64,000 nucleotides of DNA from JAIQFL01 sp035295745 (lineage in GTDB: Bacteria; Acidobacteriota; Terriglobia; Bryobacterales; Bryobacteraceae), in assembly GCA_035295745.1 (NCBI GenBank), contig DATGIL010000055.1, forward strand, positions 62,001 through 126,000. Reading direction: 5' to 3'. This document shows positions 1-12,524 of this stretch, piece by piece. Each line of letters opens with the position of its first letter. Position 1 is the first letter of the stretch. The position numbers and the translations under genes were made by a program. Under the pieces are notes generated by a model. That model was given only the letters and a program-made list of their open reading frames with translations, was not told where the DNA came from and ran no database searches.

Positions 1-1621
1 TTCGCCATACGCGATGTGCGGGCGAGCGTGATGCTGGTTTGGGCGGGCGCTGGCCTGGTGTTGTGCATCGCGTGCGTCAACGTTGCCAACCTGTTGTTGG
101 CTCGAGCCGCTGGCAGGCAGCGGGAAATCGCCATCCGCAGCGCGTTGGGAGCGAGTATCGCGCGAATTGTTCGCCAATTGCTCGTGGAAAGTGCGATGCT
201 TGGAGCAATCGCGGCTGCCTTGGGCTTGGCGGCGGCCTGGATCGCCGTTCGCGCCTTTGCGGCGGCGCCCCTTTACCTGCCTTTTCAGAAGAGCGTTTCG
301 ATCGACGCGCCAGTGTTACTCTTCACTCTGTTCGTAGCTTTGGGGACGACGGCACTCTTCAGCCTGGCCCCCGCACTGTCGCTCGCACGAACAGAACTCT
401 CGCAGAACCTCAAAGAGGGAACGCGCGGCGGCGGCGAAGGCGTCGGCCGCAGGAGGTTCCGGTCGGCGTTGGTGGTTGCGGAGGTGGCACTCTCAACCCT
501 CTTGGTGATCGGCGCGACTCTCACGGCGCGTAGTTTCACGCGGCTGCAAGCCGTCGACCCGGGCTTCCGTGCGGAGGGCGTATTGACGGCTTCTCTGACG
601 CTCCCATCCACTACATATGGCGACCCCGTAAAGCGGGTTTCATTAATTCAGGCTGTATCCGACCGTTTACAGAGCATTCCCACGGTGACGGCCGCGGGTA
701 TGGTCTCGCATCTGCCGTTTAGCAATGCCAAAAGCGGCGCCGGTATTTTGGTCGAAGGTGCTGCGCCGCCGCGCCCCGGCGAAAAGATCATCGTGTTCCA
801 GCGCTCCGCCACGCGCGGCTACTTCGAGGCGGTGGGAGCACGTTTGGTACGCGGCCGCATCTTTGATCTTCACGATGTGGCGGGACGTCCAGTCGCGGTC
901 ATCAATGAAACCATGGCACGGCGAGGCTGGCCGAATCAGGACGCCGTCGGCAGCCGATTTGGCGATGGTTCGCCGGAGCACTGGATCGCAGTCGTGGGGG
1001 GTGATCTCCGACATACGGCAGACCTCACTGGCGGACGAACCGGACGCGGAGTCATACGTGCCCTACCCCCTCTCACCCGTTGCAAGCATGTCTCTGGCCG
1101 TAAAGACCGGCGGGAATCCGCTGGCACTTTCTTCGGCACTCCGCCGGGCGGTCCGCGAGTCCGATAAAGATCTGGCTCTGTTTGGGATCGCGCCGCTGAC
1201 GGACAGCGTTGCCAAGTCGACGAACTCACGCCGCTTCTCCGCAGTCTTGTTGGCGGCGTTCGCCCTGCTGGCGCTTGTGCTCGCGGCTGTCGGCATCTAC
1301 GGTGTGATCTCCGATTCGGTGACGCGTCGCGTGCAGGAGATGGGGATCCGGATGGCGCTGGGGGCGGACCGCGGCCGGATCGAGAGCATGGTGGTGGGGC
1401 GGGCGCTCGCGCTCGGGGGCGCAGGTGTTGCGTTGGGCTTCGTTTCAGGCCTGGTGTTGACACGCCTGTTGCGGACGCTGCTTTACGGTGTGAGTGCCAC
1501 CGATCCCGCCATATTCGTTCTCTCGTCGTTCTTCCTTTTGGTGGTGACTGCACTGGCCGCTTACGGGCCAGCCCGCCGGGCAGCGCATACCGACCCATGC
1601 ATCGCTCTGCGCCTCGAGTAG
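1..1621 (+). pseudogene. ADOP-family ABC transporter permease (FtsX/MacB type), 5' end outside window, frameshifted
   Basis: Inner-membrane permease of the acidobacterial duplicated orphan permease type: MacB periplasmic and FtsX domains, with no ATPase gene beside it. The frame is open from base 1 and starts inside the first FtsX domain (VNVANLLLARAAGR, REIAIRSALGAS). A second FtsX domain follows near 1230-1621 (AVGIYGVISDSVTRRVQEMG, then RMALGADRGR). The two halves lie in different frames. They join at a run of six G at 996-1001: removing one G gives VVGVISDIRQTSLADEP, which matches the family. This is therefore a one-base insertion, either a real lesion or a homopolymer sequencing error. 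The 3' end is convergent with the ankyrin gene, only 9 nt away. Confidence 0.85.
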
Positions 1622-1630
1622 AGTTAAGCG

Positions 1631-2854
1631 CTATTCCTGAGCTCCGTGCTCGCGCAGGAGACGGATTGTCGCTTCGTTGGCGTCAGGAAATTCGGACCCG
1701 GGAAACCGTAGCGCGTATCCAAGCGGAGTGCACTCCACGAATTCGTCCGGCCGCTCGTAGTGTCCCGGAAGCTTCACACGGATCGAAAGATCCGCACCGC
1801 GCTCCAGCAGGAGCCGAGTAACGGCGAGTCCACGCCCGGGAAATTGTGTGACAGCGTGAAAAATCGCAGTCTGGCCGCCCACCCCGCCATCGTCCACCGC
1901 GGCGCGAACATTCACATCCGCGCCCCGATCGAGTAGAAGAGCGATTGCCTCCTCGTTGCCGAACTCGGCCGCGAGATGCAACAGTGTCGCGCCTTGCAGC
2001 AGCAATCTGCGTGCACCGGTGCTGCCGCAGTCCAGTTCCGGAAATCGCCGCTGGAGCAGAGAGGGATCGGCATCGATGCGCGCCGACAGGATGTCGAGGC
2101 GCCCGCGCAGGATGTCGAGAACTCCCGGCAGGTCGTAGCGCGTCGTCCCGCCAGCACCCACAAGCAATTCGATACAGCGAGCGAGATTGGTAGAGCGCGC
2201 GTAGGTGCCGATCAGATAGTCGAGGGCGGTGTTGGAGCTTTTCGAGTTCCGGCAATTCGGATCCGCTCCGTGGGCCAGGAGCCATTCGAGTGCTCCAGGG
2301 CTGACCGATTCGCAAGGAGCGAGGATGATCGGGAAATTGCCATTCCACTCCGCGTTGACATTCGCACCCCTCGACACCAGGAGTTCCATCATGGCGATCC
2401 GGTCGGAGTTGAGCGCAGCGCGCATTAGCGGTCCGTCACCGCCCTGGTGAATGTCCGATCCGTTTTCGATCATCCATCGGGCCATCGCGAGACGCTCCGG
2501 CGCAGGCGGTCCCCACGGAATCCGGCACTCCGCGACCCAGGTTAGCGGTCCGTTCTTGCCGTATCCCAGAGGGGCGCGATGCAGTTCGGGAGAGCGGATC
2601 ATGAGGTGCTTCACCTGCTCGAAATCGTTGGTGTCGATGGCGTGCTTGAGTTGGCCAGTGTCGTTGAGGAGATCGATGTGGGCCTTCAGCTTGGGCCAGC
2701 TAGGAAACCCGTAGAGACGGGCGATCTGCAACTGGGCGTGGGTAATGGATTCGGCGCCGCCGGATCTCAGCAGATCTTTCGCCTGGTCCTTCAAATGGCG
2801 CAGATTGGGGCGTTCGGGAAGAGGACGCGGGGCATCCCCGGGATGGTTCGGCAT
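1631..2854 (-). CDS. Ankyrin-repeat protein
   Basis: 407 aa, no signal peptide, probably a cytoplasmic protein-interaction scaffold. The N-terminal ~65 residues (RHLKDQAKDLLRSG, LYGFPSWPKLKAHI) are a helical region often seen ahead of ankyrin repeats in soil bacteria. Degenerate ankyrin units follow: LLVSRGANVNAEWNG, LLAHGADPNCRNS, TLLHLAAEFGNEEAIALLLD, LLLERGADLSIRV. The start is well supported by an AAAGGAG Shine-Dalgarno 9 nt upstream of the ATG. The partner is not identifiable from sequence, and the adjacent permease gene is convergent, so the neighbourhood gives no functional clue. Confidence 0.88.
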   Translation of the reverse strand: MPNHPGDAPRPLPERPNLRHLKDQAKDLLRSGGAESITHAQLQIARLYGFPSWPKLKAHIDLLNDTGQLKHAIDTNDFEQVKHLMIRSPELHRAPLGYGKNGPLTWVAECRIPWGPPAPERLAMARWMIENGSDIHQGGDGPLMRAALNSDRIAMMELLVSRGANVNAEWNGNFPIILAPCESVSPGALEWLLAHGADPNCRNSKSSNTALDYLIGTYARSTNLARCIELLVGAGGTTRYDLPGVLDILRGRLDILSARIDADPSLLQRRFPELDCGSTGARRLLLQGATLLHLAAEFGNEEAIALLLDRGADVNVRAAVDDGGVGGQTAIFHAVTQFPGRGLAVTRLLLERGADLSIRVKLPGHYERPDEFVECTPLGYALRFPGSEFPDANEATIRLLREHGAQE

Positions 2855-3039
2855 ATGCGAACTCCTTTCGTCAATTGCCCGGCGTCCGCATCTTCGGGCT
2901 GAAAGAAGTTTCGCGATGAATTTCGATGCAGGGGTGGGCTTCTACCCTTTCCGCGGACCGGATGCTCCCCTCCGAAGCTGCGCAAATTATATCACAAAAG
3001 AGTTACCCCCTCGCGCGCCAGTTGACGTAGAATACGCCA

Positions 3040-3747
3040 ATGCACTCAGGAATGCGAATCGCCCTTGTCGGCGATTTTAACGATCAACAAAAATCTCATC
3101 AGGCAATATCCAAGGCCCTGTCCGCCGTTCCGGGTGGGGAAGTCAATGGCGTGTGGATTCCCACGGATTCCGTCGGCAAGGCGGAAGCCCTGGCAGAATA
3201 CGACGGAATCTGGTGTGTTCCGGGAATGCCGTACCGAAGCGCGGATGGTGCACTCGCCGCAATCCGGTATGCGCGTACCACGCGGACCCCGTTTCTGGGG
3301 ACCTCTGCGGGATTCCAATATGCGCTGATCGAATTCGCCCGGAACGTTCTGGGATTCTCCGAAGCCGATCATCAAAAGACCAAGCCAAACGCGTCGATGC
3401 CGCTCATCTCGCCCCTGGGATGCGCGCTCGTGGGCATGAAAGGGCGGGTCCATTTTCATCAAGGTTCTCTGCTGCGCAAGGCATATCGCACTGCCGAGTC
3501 AGTGGAACATTATCACTGCAGCTTCGGTCTGAACGGCCGGTACCGGCGGCTGCTCGAAGGCGGGCAACTCTATGTCGCAGCGGTGGACGACCAACAGGAA
3601 ATCCGTGCGGTAGAACTCGACGGCCATCCGTTCTTCGTCGCGGCACTGTTCCAACCGGAGATGGGAGCATCGCCGAATCCGATCGTTGCCGCTTTCGTGA
3701 GTGCGTGTGAGCGGCGGCATCGCGGCTTGGCGAAGGTCGCCAGTTAG
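3040..3747 (+). CDS. CTP-synthase C-terminal-region-related class I glutamine amidotransferase-like protein
   Basis: 235 aa with a class I GATase fold, resembling the family named CTP synthase C-terminal region-related (seleno)protein. Recognisable are RIALVGDFNDQQKSHQAI at the N terminus, the nucleophile-elbow region FLGTSAGFQYA, and LFQPEMG near the C terminus. The elbow normally holds Cys (or Sec in some relatives); here residue 89 is Ser (TCT). The canonical His-Pro-Glu is Gln-Pro-Glu. Glutamine hydrolysis is thus doubtful and no reaction is assigned. The 3040 ATG is preferred over 3052 because TAGAAT lies 6 nt before it, consistent with a leaderless transcript; there is no Shine-Dalgarno. 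Confidence 0.8.
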   Translation: MHSGMRIALVGDFNDQQKSHQAISKALSAVPGGEVNGVWIPTDSVGKAEALAEYDGIWCVPGMPYRSADGALAAIRYARTTRTPFLGTSAGFQYALIEFARNVLGFSEADHQKTKPNASMPLISPLGCALVGMKGRVHFHQGSLLRKAYRTAESVEHYHCSFGLNGRYRRLLEGGQLYVAAVDDQQEIRAVELDGHPFFVAALFQPEMGASPNPIVAAFVSACERRHRGLAKVAS

Positions 3748-3774
3748 CCGGGCGGGTCACAGCCGCTACAAAAT

Positions 3775-3924
3775 TTAAGAACGAGTCCGGTGGCGCAGCC
3801 CAAAGGTTTTTTGGCGGCCGGCACCTTCGGTCTCGAAGTAGTGTAGATCGACATCCACCGTCCAGCCTTGCGACACCAAGGTGTCGCGCAGGCTGTGTGT
3901 GTCCTCCATCGCCAGTCTCGGCAT
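3775..3924 (-). CDS. Possible small hypothetical protein
   Basis: A weak candidate in the 353-nt gap between the amidotransferase-like gene and ppk1. From the internal ATG at 3924 it encodes about 49 aa, including SQGWTVDVDLHYFETEGAG. The composition looks protein-like rather than random GC-rich frame, but there is no clear Shine-Dalgarno and no family is recognised. The frame is open further upstream, to 4014. No other gene is visible in the gap. Confidence 0.25.
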   Translation of the reverse strand: MPRLAMEDTHSLRDTLVSQGWTVDVDLHYFETEGAGRQKTFGLRHRTRS

Positions 3925-4100
3925 GAAGCGGCGGTCAAAGAGGGAATGGCGGCCGATGTGCCAAGACCGCCTCACTGTAACAACCGTGACAATTGCATAT
4001 CGAACAGGTGCCATCTTGAAGAATGCGGCTGGTGGCGTGACTTGCGATAATTGAGGAGATTCGGTCGGAGCCAGGCTCGCGGCCTCTCACTCTTATCTTT

Positions 4101-6317
4101 ATGCCAGAGCATTCGCGAACGGCGGCCGCTAAACTACCAGCGGCTCGCACTACGGCCAAGCACCACAAAGCCCCGCACCCGAGTCCTACGCCGGAACCCC
4201 CAGCGGAAACCGCCAATCTGAAGAGCCCCGAACTCTATCTGAACCGCGAACTGTCTCTCCTGGCGTTCCAGCGCAGGGTGCTGGAGGAGGCCGTAGACGA
4301 GAGGAATCCTCTTCTCGAGCGCTTGAAGTTTCTGGCGATTCTCGGGTCGAACCTGGACGAATTCTTCATGGTCCGGGTGGCCGGATTGTTCGCCCAGGTG
4401 GACGCGGGAACTCTGGATACGGGAAGCGACGGAATGAGCCCGCGGGCTCAGCTCATCGGCATCCGGCGGGAAGTGAAACGGCTCGTCAAGGAAGGCCACA
4501 AGTGCCTGGAAGGCATGATGCCGTCGCTGCGCGAGCAAGGCATCTTTATCCACGACTACCGCGACCTGAACGAAGTCCAGTTACTCACCGCGAAGAAGTA
4601 TTTCGATGAGACCATCTTTCCGGTACTGACGCCGCTCGCACTCGATCCCGGCCGCCCCTTCCCCCACATCTCCAATCTGAGTCTGAACCTGGCGGTGCTC
4701 ATTCAAGACGAGCAAGGCAATCAGCACTTCGCTCGCATCAAAGTCCCCGATTCGCTACCGCAGCTGGTGCCCTTAAAGAAGGTATCGAAAAAGCTCGGCA
4801 AGGCGGCCCCCCGCCGAATCGATCTGGTGTGGCTGGAGCAGGTGGTGGCCGCGCATCTCACGACCTTGTTTCCGGGGATGCAGGTCTTGGAGGCCCACCC
4901 GTTCCATGTCACGCGCGACGCCGACATTTCGATTAAGGAATTAGAGGCTGAGGATCTGCTCGAGACCATCGAGGAAGGTGTGCGGCAGCGCCGTTTCGGC
5001 AGCGTGGTCCGCCTGATGGTTACACAGGAGATGCCGCCGCGAATCATCGAAATCCTGACGCAAAACCTGGAGCTCGACGCGACCGACGTTTATCGTGTTC
5101 CAGGGCCGCTCTCGATGAAGCGCCTGATGGACGTCTACCAGTTGGACCGGCCCGAGCTGAAGGACCCGATTTTCGTGCCCGTAGTCCCCGCTGGGCTGAC
5201 GCCGACCGGAGAAGATGACGATATCTTCTCGAGGATTCGCAATCAGAGCATTCTCCTCCATCATCCGTTTGATTCCTTCCAACCGGTGATCGAATTCATC
5301 CGCACAGCCGCCAAGGATCCGGCGGTTCTGGCCATCAAATCGTGCCTGTATCGGGTGGGGAGAAACTCCCCGATCGTAGAAGGTTTGTTGGACGCCATCG
5401 AAGAGGACAAGCAGGTCGCCGCCCTGGTGGAGTTGAAGGCCCGTTTCGATGAGGAGAGCAACATCGAATGGGCCCGAGCGATGGAAAAAGCGGGCGTGCA
5501 CGTGGTCTACGGATTGTTGGGTCTCAAGATCCACTCGAAGATCGCGATGGTGGTGAGGCGCGAGGGCGGGAATATGGTTCGCTACATCCACCTTTCGACC
5601 GGAAACTACAATCCCATCACGGCCCACCTGTACACCGATATCGGCATGTTCACCTGCGATGAAGAGATCGCGGACGACGCCACCAATCTGTTCAACTATC
5701 TGACGGGCTATTCCGCCAAGACCGACTACAAGAAACTCCTGGTAGCGCCCCTGAATCTGCGGGCGCGATTCGCGGCCCTGATCGAGCGCGAAATCGATCA
5801 CGCACGAGCGGGAGAAAAGGGCCACCTGATTTTCAAGATGAACGCCCTGGTGGACGAGCCGCTGATCCGTGCACTCTACCGCGCGTCTCAAGCCGGAGTG
5901 AAGATTCAGCTTCTGGTGCGCGGCATCTGCTGCCTGCGCCCCGGAGTGCCCGGCGTGAGCGATCAGATCGAGGTCACCAGCATTGTCGGGCGCTTCCTCG
6001 AGCACAGCCGCGTCTACTACTTCCGCAATGGCGGCGAGGAAGAGATCTACGTCGGCAGCGCGGATCTGATGCCGCGCAATATCGACCATCGCGTGGAAGT
6101 CCTGTTCCCCATCGACGACCCGGCGTGGGTCAAGAAAATTCGAGACGACGTGCTCGGTGTCTACCTGGCGGACAATGTGAAGGCTCGCGTGATGCTGCCC
6201 AACGGCACGTACGTGAAGAAGGAGCCGAGCGAGGGAGTAAAGCATCTGAACAGCCAGGAACGGCTGCTTCGTAAAGCCTACCCGCATCGCGCGAAAAACG
6301 GAAACGCAAAGACGTAA
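4101..6317 (+). CDS. ppk1: Polyphosphate kinase 1
   Basis: 738 aa. It reversibly polymerises the gamma-phosphate of ATP into inorganic polyphosphate, typically at the membrane. The full PPK1 domain order is visible: N domain (YLNRELSLLAFQRRVLEEA), middle domain, and two C-terminal PLD-like domains. The autophosphorylated His is H478 in GLKIHSKIAMV, and the second conserved His is H635 in FLEHSRVYYF. The C-terminal signature GSADLMPRNIDHRVE is present. A Pro/Ala-rich N-terminal extension of about 40 residues makes it longer than the ~690-aa E. coli enzyme. The polyphosphate-related Ppx/GppA-CHAD pair is in the same window but about 57 kb away. Confidence 0.97.
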   Translation: MPEHSRTAAAKLPAARTTAKHHKAPHPSPTPEPPAETANLKSPELYLNRELSLLAFQRRVLEEAVDERNPLLERLKFLAILGSNLDEFFMVRVAGLFAQVDAGTLDTGSDGMSPRAQLIGIRREVKRLVKEGHKCLEGMMPSLREQGIFIHDYRDLNEVQLLTAKKYFDETIFPVLTPLALDPGRPFPHISNLSLNLAVLIQDEQGNQHFARIKVPDSLPQLVPLKKVSKKLGKAAPRRIDLVWLEQVVAAHLTTLFPGMQVLEAHPFHVTRDADISIKELEAEDLLETIEEGVRQRRFGSVVRLMVTQEMPPRIIEILTQNLELDATDVYRVPGPLSMKRLMDVYQLDRPELKDPIFVPVVPAGLTPTGEDDDIFSRIRNQSILLHHPFDSFQPVIEFIRTAAKDPAVLAIKSCLYRVGRNSPIVEGLLDAIEEDKQVAALVELKARFDEESNIEWARAMEKAGVHVVYGLLGLKIHSKIAMVVRREGGNMVRYIHLSTGNYNPITAHLYTDIGMFTCDEEIADDATNLFNYLTGYSAKTDYKKLLVAPLNLRARFAALIEREIDHARAGEKGHLIFKMNALVDEPLIRALYRASQAGVKIQLLVRGICCLRPGVPGVSDQIEVTSIVGRFLEHSRVYYFRNGGEEEIYVGSADLMPRNIDHRVEVLFPIDDPAWVKKIRDDVLGVYLADNVKARVMLPNGTYVKKEPSEGVKHLNSQERLLRKAYPHRAKNGNAKT

Positions 6318-6355
6318 TGGGTCGCTTCGGTTGTTTGATAGCCGCTAGCGCCCCA

Positions 6356-6660
6356 CTCCCTTACGGTCGTGGCTCGTTGCGAGCCGCGCGAATGTATTTG
6401 GGTAGCTCAGCGAGCCGCGCGTAAGGTAAGTGTAAGAAGCCGTGAAAAATCCGGGGGCGCCTGCCCCCACATACGATGAGGCATCGCTTGCTGACGCGCG
6501 CGGCTCGCATGCACACCTACCGCCGGGAACGTATCTGAGGTAGGTGACGAGCCGCGACCGTGAGGGAGCGTCTCTGCCCTGTTCAGCGATCGCTTACGAG
6601 CCGCGCGCGTAAGCAAGCGATCTGGCGACACGTCGGCGGGACTTCTGAAACCACGCACTG
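6356..6660. repeat. Family A REP-like repeat cluster 1 (convergent gap)
   Basis: This cluster fills the 382-nt gap between the 3' ends of ppk1 (+) and the VWFA gene (-). It is built from the GC-rich motif GAGCCGCGACCGTGAGGGAG, its near-inverse (GCTTGCTGACGCGCGCGGCT) and short hairpins such as GGCTCGTTGCGAGCC. Bases 6443-6572 form a 130-nt unit recurring almost unchanged at 12222-12351. Bases 6598-6660, ending in GGACTTCTGAAACCA, recur at 42385-42445. No coding potential is convincing. It is probably a REP/BIME-type element with a role at transcript 3' ends. Confidence 0.8.
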
Positions 6661-6699
6661 TAGAGGCGAACAGCGTGCCGGACCTTTTGCCACCGGCCG

Positions 6700-7950
6700 T
6701 TAAGTGGCGTAGTAGCCAGCGCGGGTTTGGACTACCAGGAGTTCTTTCTTCTTCTTGGCAGCCAGGTGCAGGTGATGGTAGACGCCGGGTTCGCCAGGCT
6801 TATCCGGGCTGAAGCCGATGCTGTACTGATTCCGCAAATCCTCTTCGATATCGGCGTAGATTTTGTCCAGCGGATGGAAATGCGAGACGCTGTAGAAGCG
6901 CCCACCAGTCTCCATGGCGATCTGCTGGAGCACCTTCTTGCCGTCTGGAAGATTGCTGCCGCCACCGCCGGGATAGCCGCCTCCCGGATAGCCCATACGG
7001 CGCCGCCCCATTGGGCCACCGAATCCACCGTTGTTCCCGTAGGCTTCGGAATCGGCGAACAGAACGGCATAGACCAGCGTGTCCGATTTCTGAGCTGCTG
7101 AGATGGACTGGAAGAGCGTGCTCTTACTGCCGGTGTCGACGCCATCCGTCAGCAGCACGAGAGCTTTGCGGCCCTGCTGCTTCTTCATGACATCTTCGGA
7201 GGCCAGCAGAATCGCGTCATACAACTGCGTTCCGCCATTCCGGCGCCCTCCTCCTCCGCCGCCACCTTGTGGATATCGCCGTCCGCCGCCAGGATAGCCG
7301 CCACCGGGATATCCACCGCCCGGGTATCCCCCACCCTGCGGATAGCCACCGCCTTGCGGATAGTTGCCACCTTGCGGATTATTGCCGCCCTGCTGCTGGG
7401 CCTGTTGATTGGTGCCGACTTCGAGGAGGTCGAGCGCCTTTTCCAACTGCGCCTTGGAGGCGGTGAAGTCTTGCAGGAGTTCCACCTGAAAATCGAAGTG
7501 CAGGACAAACGCCAGGTCGCGATCGGCTCGCAGGATCTGGTCGAAGAATTTGAAGCTGGCGTTGCGCTCGTCACTCAGGACGCGGCGCTGACTGCCGCTG
7601 GTGTCGACGAGCAATCCGAGATAAAGCGGAGAGTTGGCTTCCTGCGAAAAGAATTTGATAGTCTGGGTTGCCCCATCGTCGTCCAGTGTGAAGTCGTCTT
7701 TCGTCAGATCGTGAACGATTTTCCCCTGCTTGGTTCGCACGGTGGCATACAAATTCACCAATTTGACATCGGTGGAGTAGCTCGGTTTCTGCCCCTGTGC
7801 CGGGGCCTGAGACGGCTGCTGAGCTGGTTGGGCTTGCTGAGTGGTCTGCGCCGGCTGACCAGTCGCGGGCGACTGCGCGTTCAGGAAACGTGCCGCTGGA
7901 AACAGAGAGAGGGCGGAGAGCATGGACCGCCGCGAGATCTTATTTGACAT
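6700..7950 (-). CDS. VWFA-related acidobacterial domain protein (TIGR03436-like), secreted
   Basis: 416 aa from the ATG at 7950. The N terminus KISRRSMLSALSLFPAARF is a twin-arginine-like export signal. A Gln/Pro-rich linker (about residues 28-55) follows, then the acidobacterial VWFA-related domain: VKLVNLYATVRTKQGKIVHD, KDDFTLDDDG, and the MIDAS motif DTSGS (LLVDTSGSQRR). A very Gly/Pro-rich insert (about residues 185-235, repeats of YPQGGG and YPGGG) interrupts the domain before DAILLASEDVMKKQQGRKAL. A second Gly/Tyr-rich loop lies near residue 315. It is probably a surface or periplasmic adhesion-type protein binding a metal at the MIDAS. An ATG at 8007 would add 19 residues ahead of the signal and is less likely. 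Confidence 0.88.
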   Translation of the reverse strand: MSNKISRRSMLSALSLFPAARFLNAQSPATGQPAQTTQQAQPAQQPSQAPAQGQKPSYSTDVKLVNLYATVRTKQGKIVHDLTKDDFTLDDDGATQTIKFFSQEANSPLYLGLLVDTSGSQRRVLSDERNASFKFFDQILRADRDLAFVLHFDFQVELLQDFTASKAQLEKALDLLEVGTNQQAQQQGGNNPQGGNYPQGGGYPQGGGYPGGGYPGGGYPGGGRRYPQGGGGGGGRRNGGTQLYDAILLASEDVMKKQQGRKALVLLTDGVDTGSKSTLFQSISAAQKSDTLVYAVLFADSEAYGNNGGFGGPMGRRRMGYPGGGYPGGGGSNLPDGKKVLQQIAMETGGRFYSVSHFHPLDKIYADIEEDLRNQYSIGFSPDKPGEPGVYHHLHLAAKKKKELLVVQTRAGYYAT

Positions 7951-8039
7951 GAGCACTTCGCTACCAAAAGATGCGCGGCAGCCGGATTTCGTTACACTCT
8001 CTTGCAAGCGGCAATGAGTTTTTGCTGATTCGATGAGAG

Positions 8040-11579
<3,540 letters not shown>

Positions 11580-11746
11580 TCTCGCGGCAGCTTGCCATGA
11601 GCGGCCGCCGGCGGACAAGATATCTGTGGGGGTGGCCGTCTGCTCACTAAAGTAAAGGCGAGGAACCGGACAAGCACACGGCGGGGGGAAGAGCAAGTGG
11701 AAAGTCGCGTCGCGCCGTGGCATCCTGGAATGATCAGGGCAAAGAC

Positions 11747-12043
11747 ATGATCACGAAAACGGTTCGCTCCCGGTTCCCCCATGAGGTGGGTGAAAAGGTC
11801 GAAGGTTGCACGATCCTGGAATCGCGCGTTGTGATTCCCCCAAACCCTGCCGAAATGCGGCGAGGCGTCTACGAGTACGTGGTAGAAGTGCCTCCGGCGC
11901 CGGCACCGGCTCCCAAAACACGCACTCCGCGTCAGTCAGCTCCGCCCCGCGAGCGGGAATCCTCGCAGACACCGGAATCCTTCACGCGAGCAACTCCCGA
12001 AGAAATGGGCGGCCGCCTGATCCGCCGCTTGCCCTCCCGTTAG
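11747..12043 (+). CDS. Small hypothetical protein, divergent from the hybrid kinase
   Basis: 98 aa from the ATG at 11747 (an in-frame ATG at 11717 gives 108 aa but overlaps the longest form of the kinase gene). The first ~50 residues (ITKTVRSRFPHEVGEKVEG, PAEMRRGVYEYVVEV) look structured. The rest is a Pro/Ala-Lys linker (PPAPAPAPKTRTPRQ) and a charged tail ending EEMGGRLIRRLPSR. No family is recognised, and there is no Shine-Dalgarno at either start. It is followed directly by a family A repeat cluster, the usual place for these repeats after a gene end, which mildly supports it as real. Confidence 0.45.
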   Translation: MITKTVRSRFPHEVGEKVEGCTILESRVVIPPNPAEMRRGVYEYVVEVPPAPAPAPKTRTPRQSAPPRERESSQTPESFTRATPEEMGGRLIRRLPSR

Positions 12044-12097
12044 CAGTTGACGAAAAAGATCGAACAATCGCTTGCTCACGCGCGCGGCTCGCAACTT

Positions 12098-12175
12098 GCA
12101 ACTCGCGTTCGTAAGTCGTGTTCGCAACTCGCATTCGCGACTCGCGTTCACAACTCGCTTTCGCAGCTCGCAACC
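12098..12175. repeat. Degenerate 13-nt tandem repeat array (six units)
   Basis: Six consecutive 13-nt units with consensus GCAACTCGCGTTC: 12098-12110, 12111-12123, 12124-12136, 12137-12149, 12150-12162 and 12163-12175. The best-conserved part is ACTCGC. The preceding family A half-element ends in GCGGCTCGCAACT, which looks like a seventh, founding unit. The array probably arose by slippage from that repeat edge. It has no spacers and no leader, so it is not a CRISPR. Confidence 0.7.
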
Positions 12176-12221
12176 CTCACCTCGTGTTGCAATGACTTAA
12201 CGAGCCGCGACCGTGAGAATC

Positions 12222-12351
12222 TTGAAAAATACGGGAGCGCCTGCCCCACATACGATGAGGCATCGCTTGCTTACGCGCGCGGCTCGCAAGCACACCTACC
12301 GCCGGGAACGTATCTGGGATAGGTTACGAGCCGCGACCGTGAGGGAGCGTC
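12222..12351. repeat. 130-nt family A unit, copy 2 (copy 1 at 6443-6572)
   Basis: It starts TGAAAAATACGGGAGCGCCT and ends at GAGCCGCGACCGTGAGGGAG plus CGTC. It differs from copy 1 at only about a dozen positions (for example CGGGAGCG against CGGGGGCG, and GGGATAGGTTACG against GAGGTAGGTGACG), and both copies are 130 nt with the same orientation. The inner part contains CACACCTACCGCCGGGAACG. This degree of identity over non-coding DNA 5.8 kb apart indicates recent duplication, mobility or gene conversion. Confidence 0.8.
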
Positions 12352-12524
12352 ACCTCCCGCTGATTACTGACCGCTTGCTCACGCGCGCGGCGCAACGAGC
12401 CACGACCGCAAGGGGGTGATTTTGGGAACGATCGGGGCATCCTTGCTTACGCGCGCGGCTCGCAGCGAGCCGCGACCGTGAGGGAGCGAACCCGCTGAAC
12501 GCTTCCTCCACGCTTCCTACCCTC

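Larger units (their letters stand above)
12062..12489. repeat. Family A REP-like repeat cluster 2 (convergent gap)
   Basis: This cluster fills the 481-nt gap between the small + gene ending at 12043 and the cytochrome gene (-) ending at 12525. It contains a 13-nt tandem array (12098-12175) and the second copy of the 130-nt unit (12222-12351). It also holds two shorter hairpin units near 12370-12412 and 12444-12489, the latter with the perfect arms GCGGCTCGC and GCGAGCCGC. The core motif GAGCCGCGACCGTGAGGGAG is the same as in cluster 1. No protein-coding gene is credible here. Confidence 0.8.

Noticed and set aside
2985..3030. TTGACG at 3022 as -35 box for the amidotransferase-like gene
   Set aside because: It abuts the TAGAAT box with no spacer, so the two cannot form one sigma-70 promoter; only the -10-like box was kept.
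4941..6287. 448-aa ORF on the - strand
   Set aside because: Antisense shadow of ppk1; ppk1 has all catalytic motifs in its own frame.
12062..12489. CRISPR array
   Set aside because: Repeats are tandem or inverted with no regular unique spacers, and there are no cas genes in the window.
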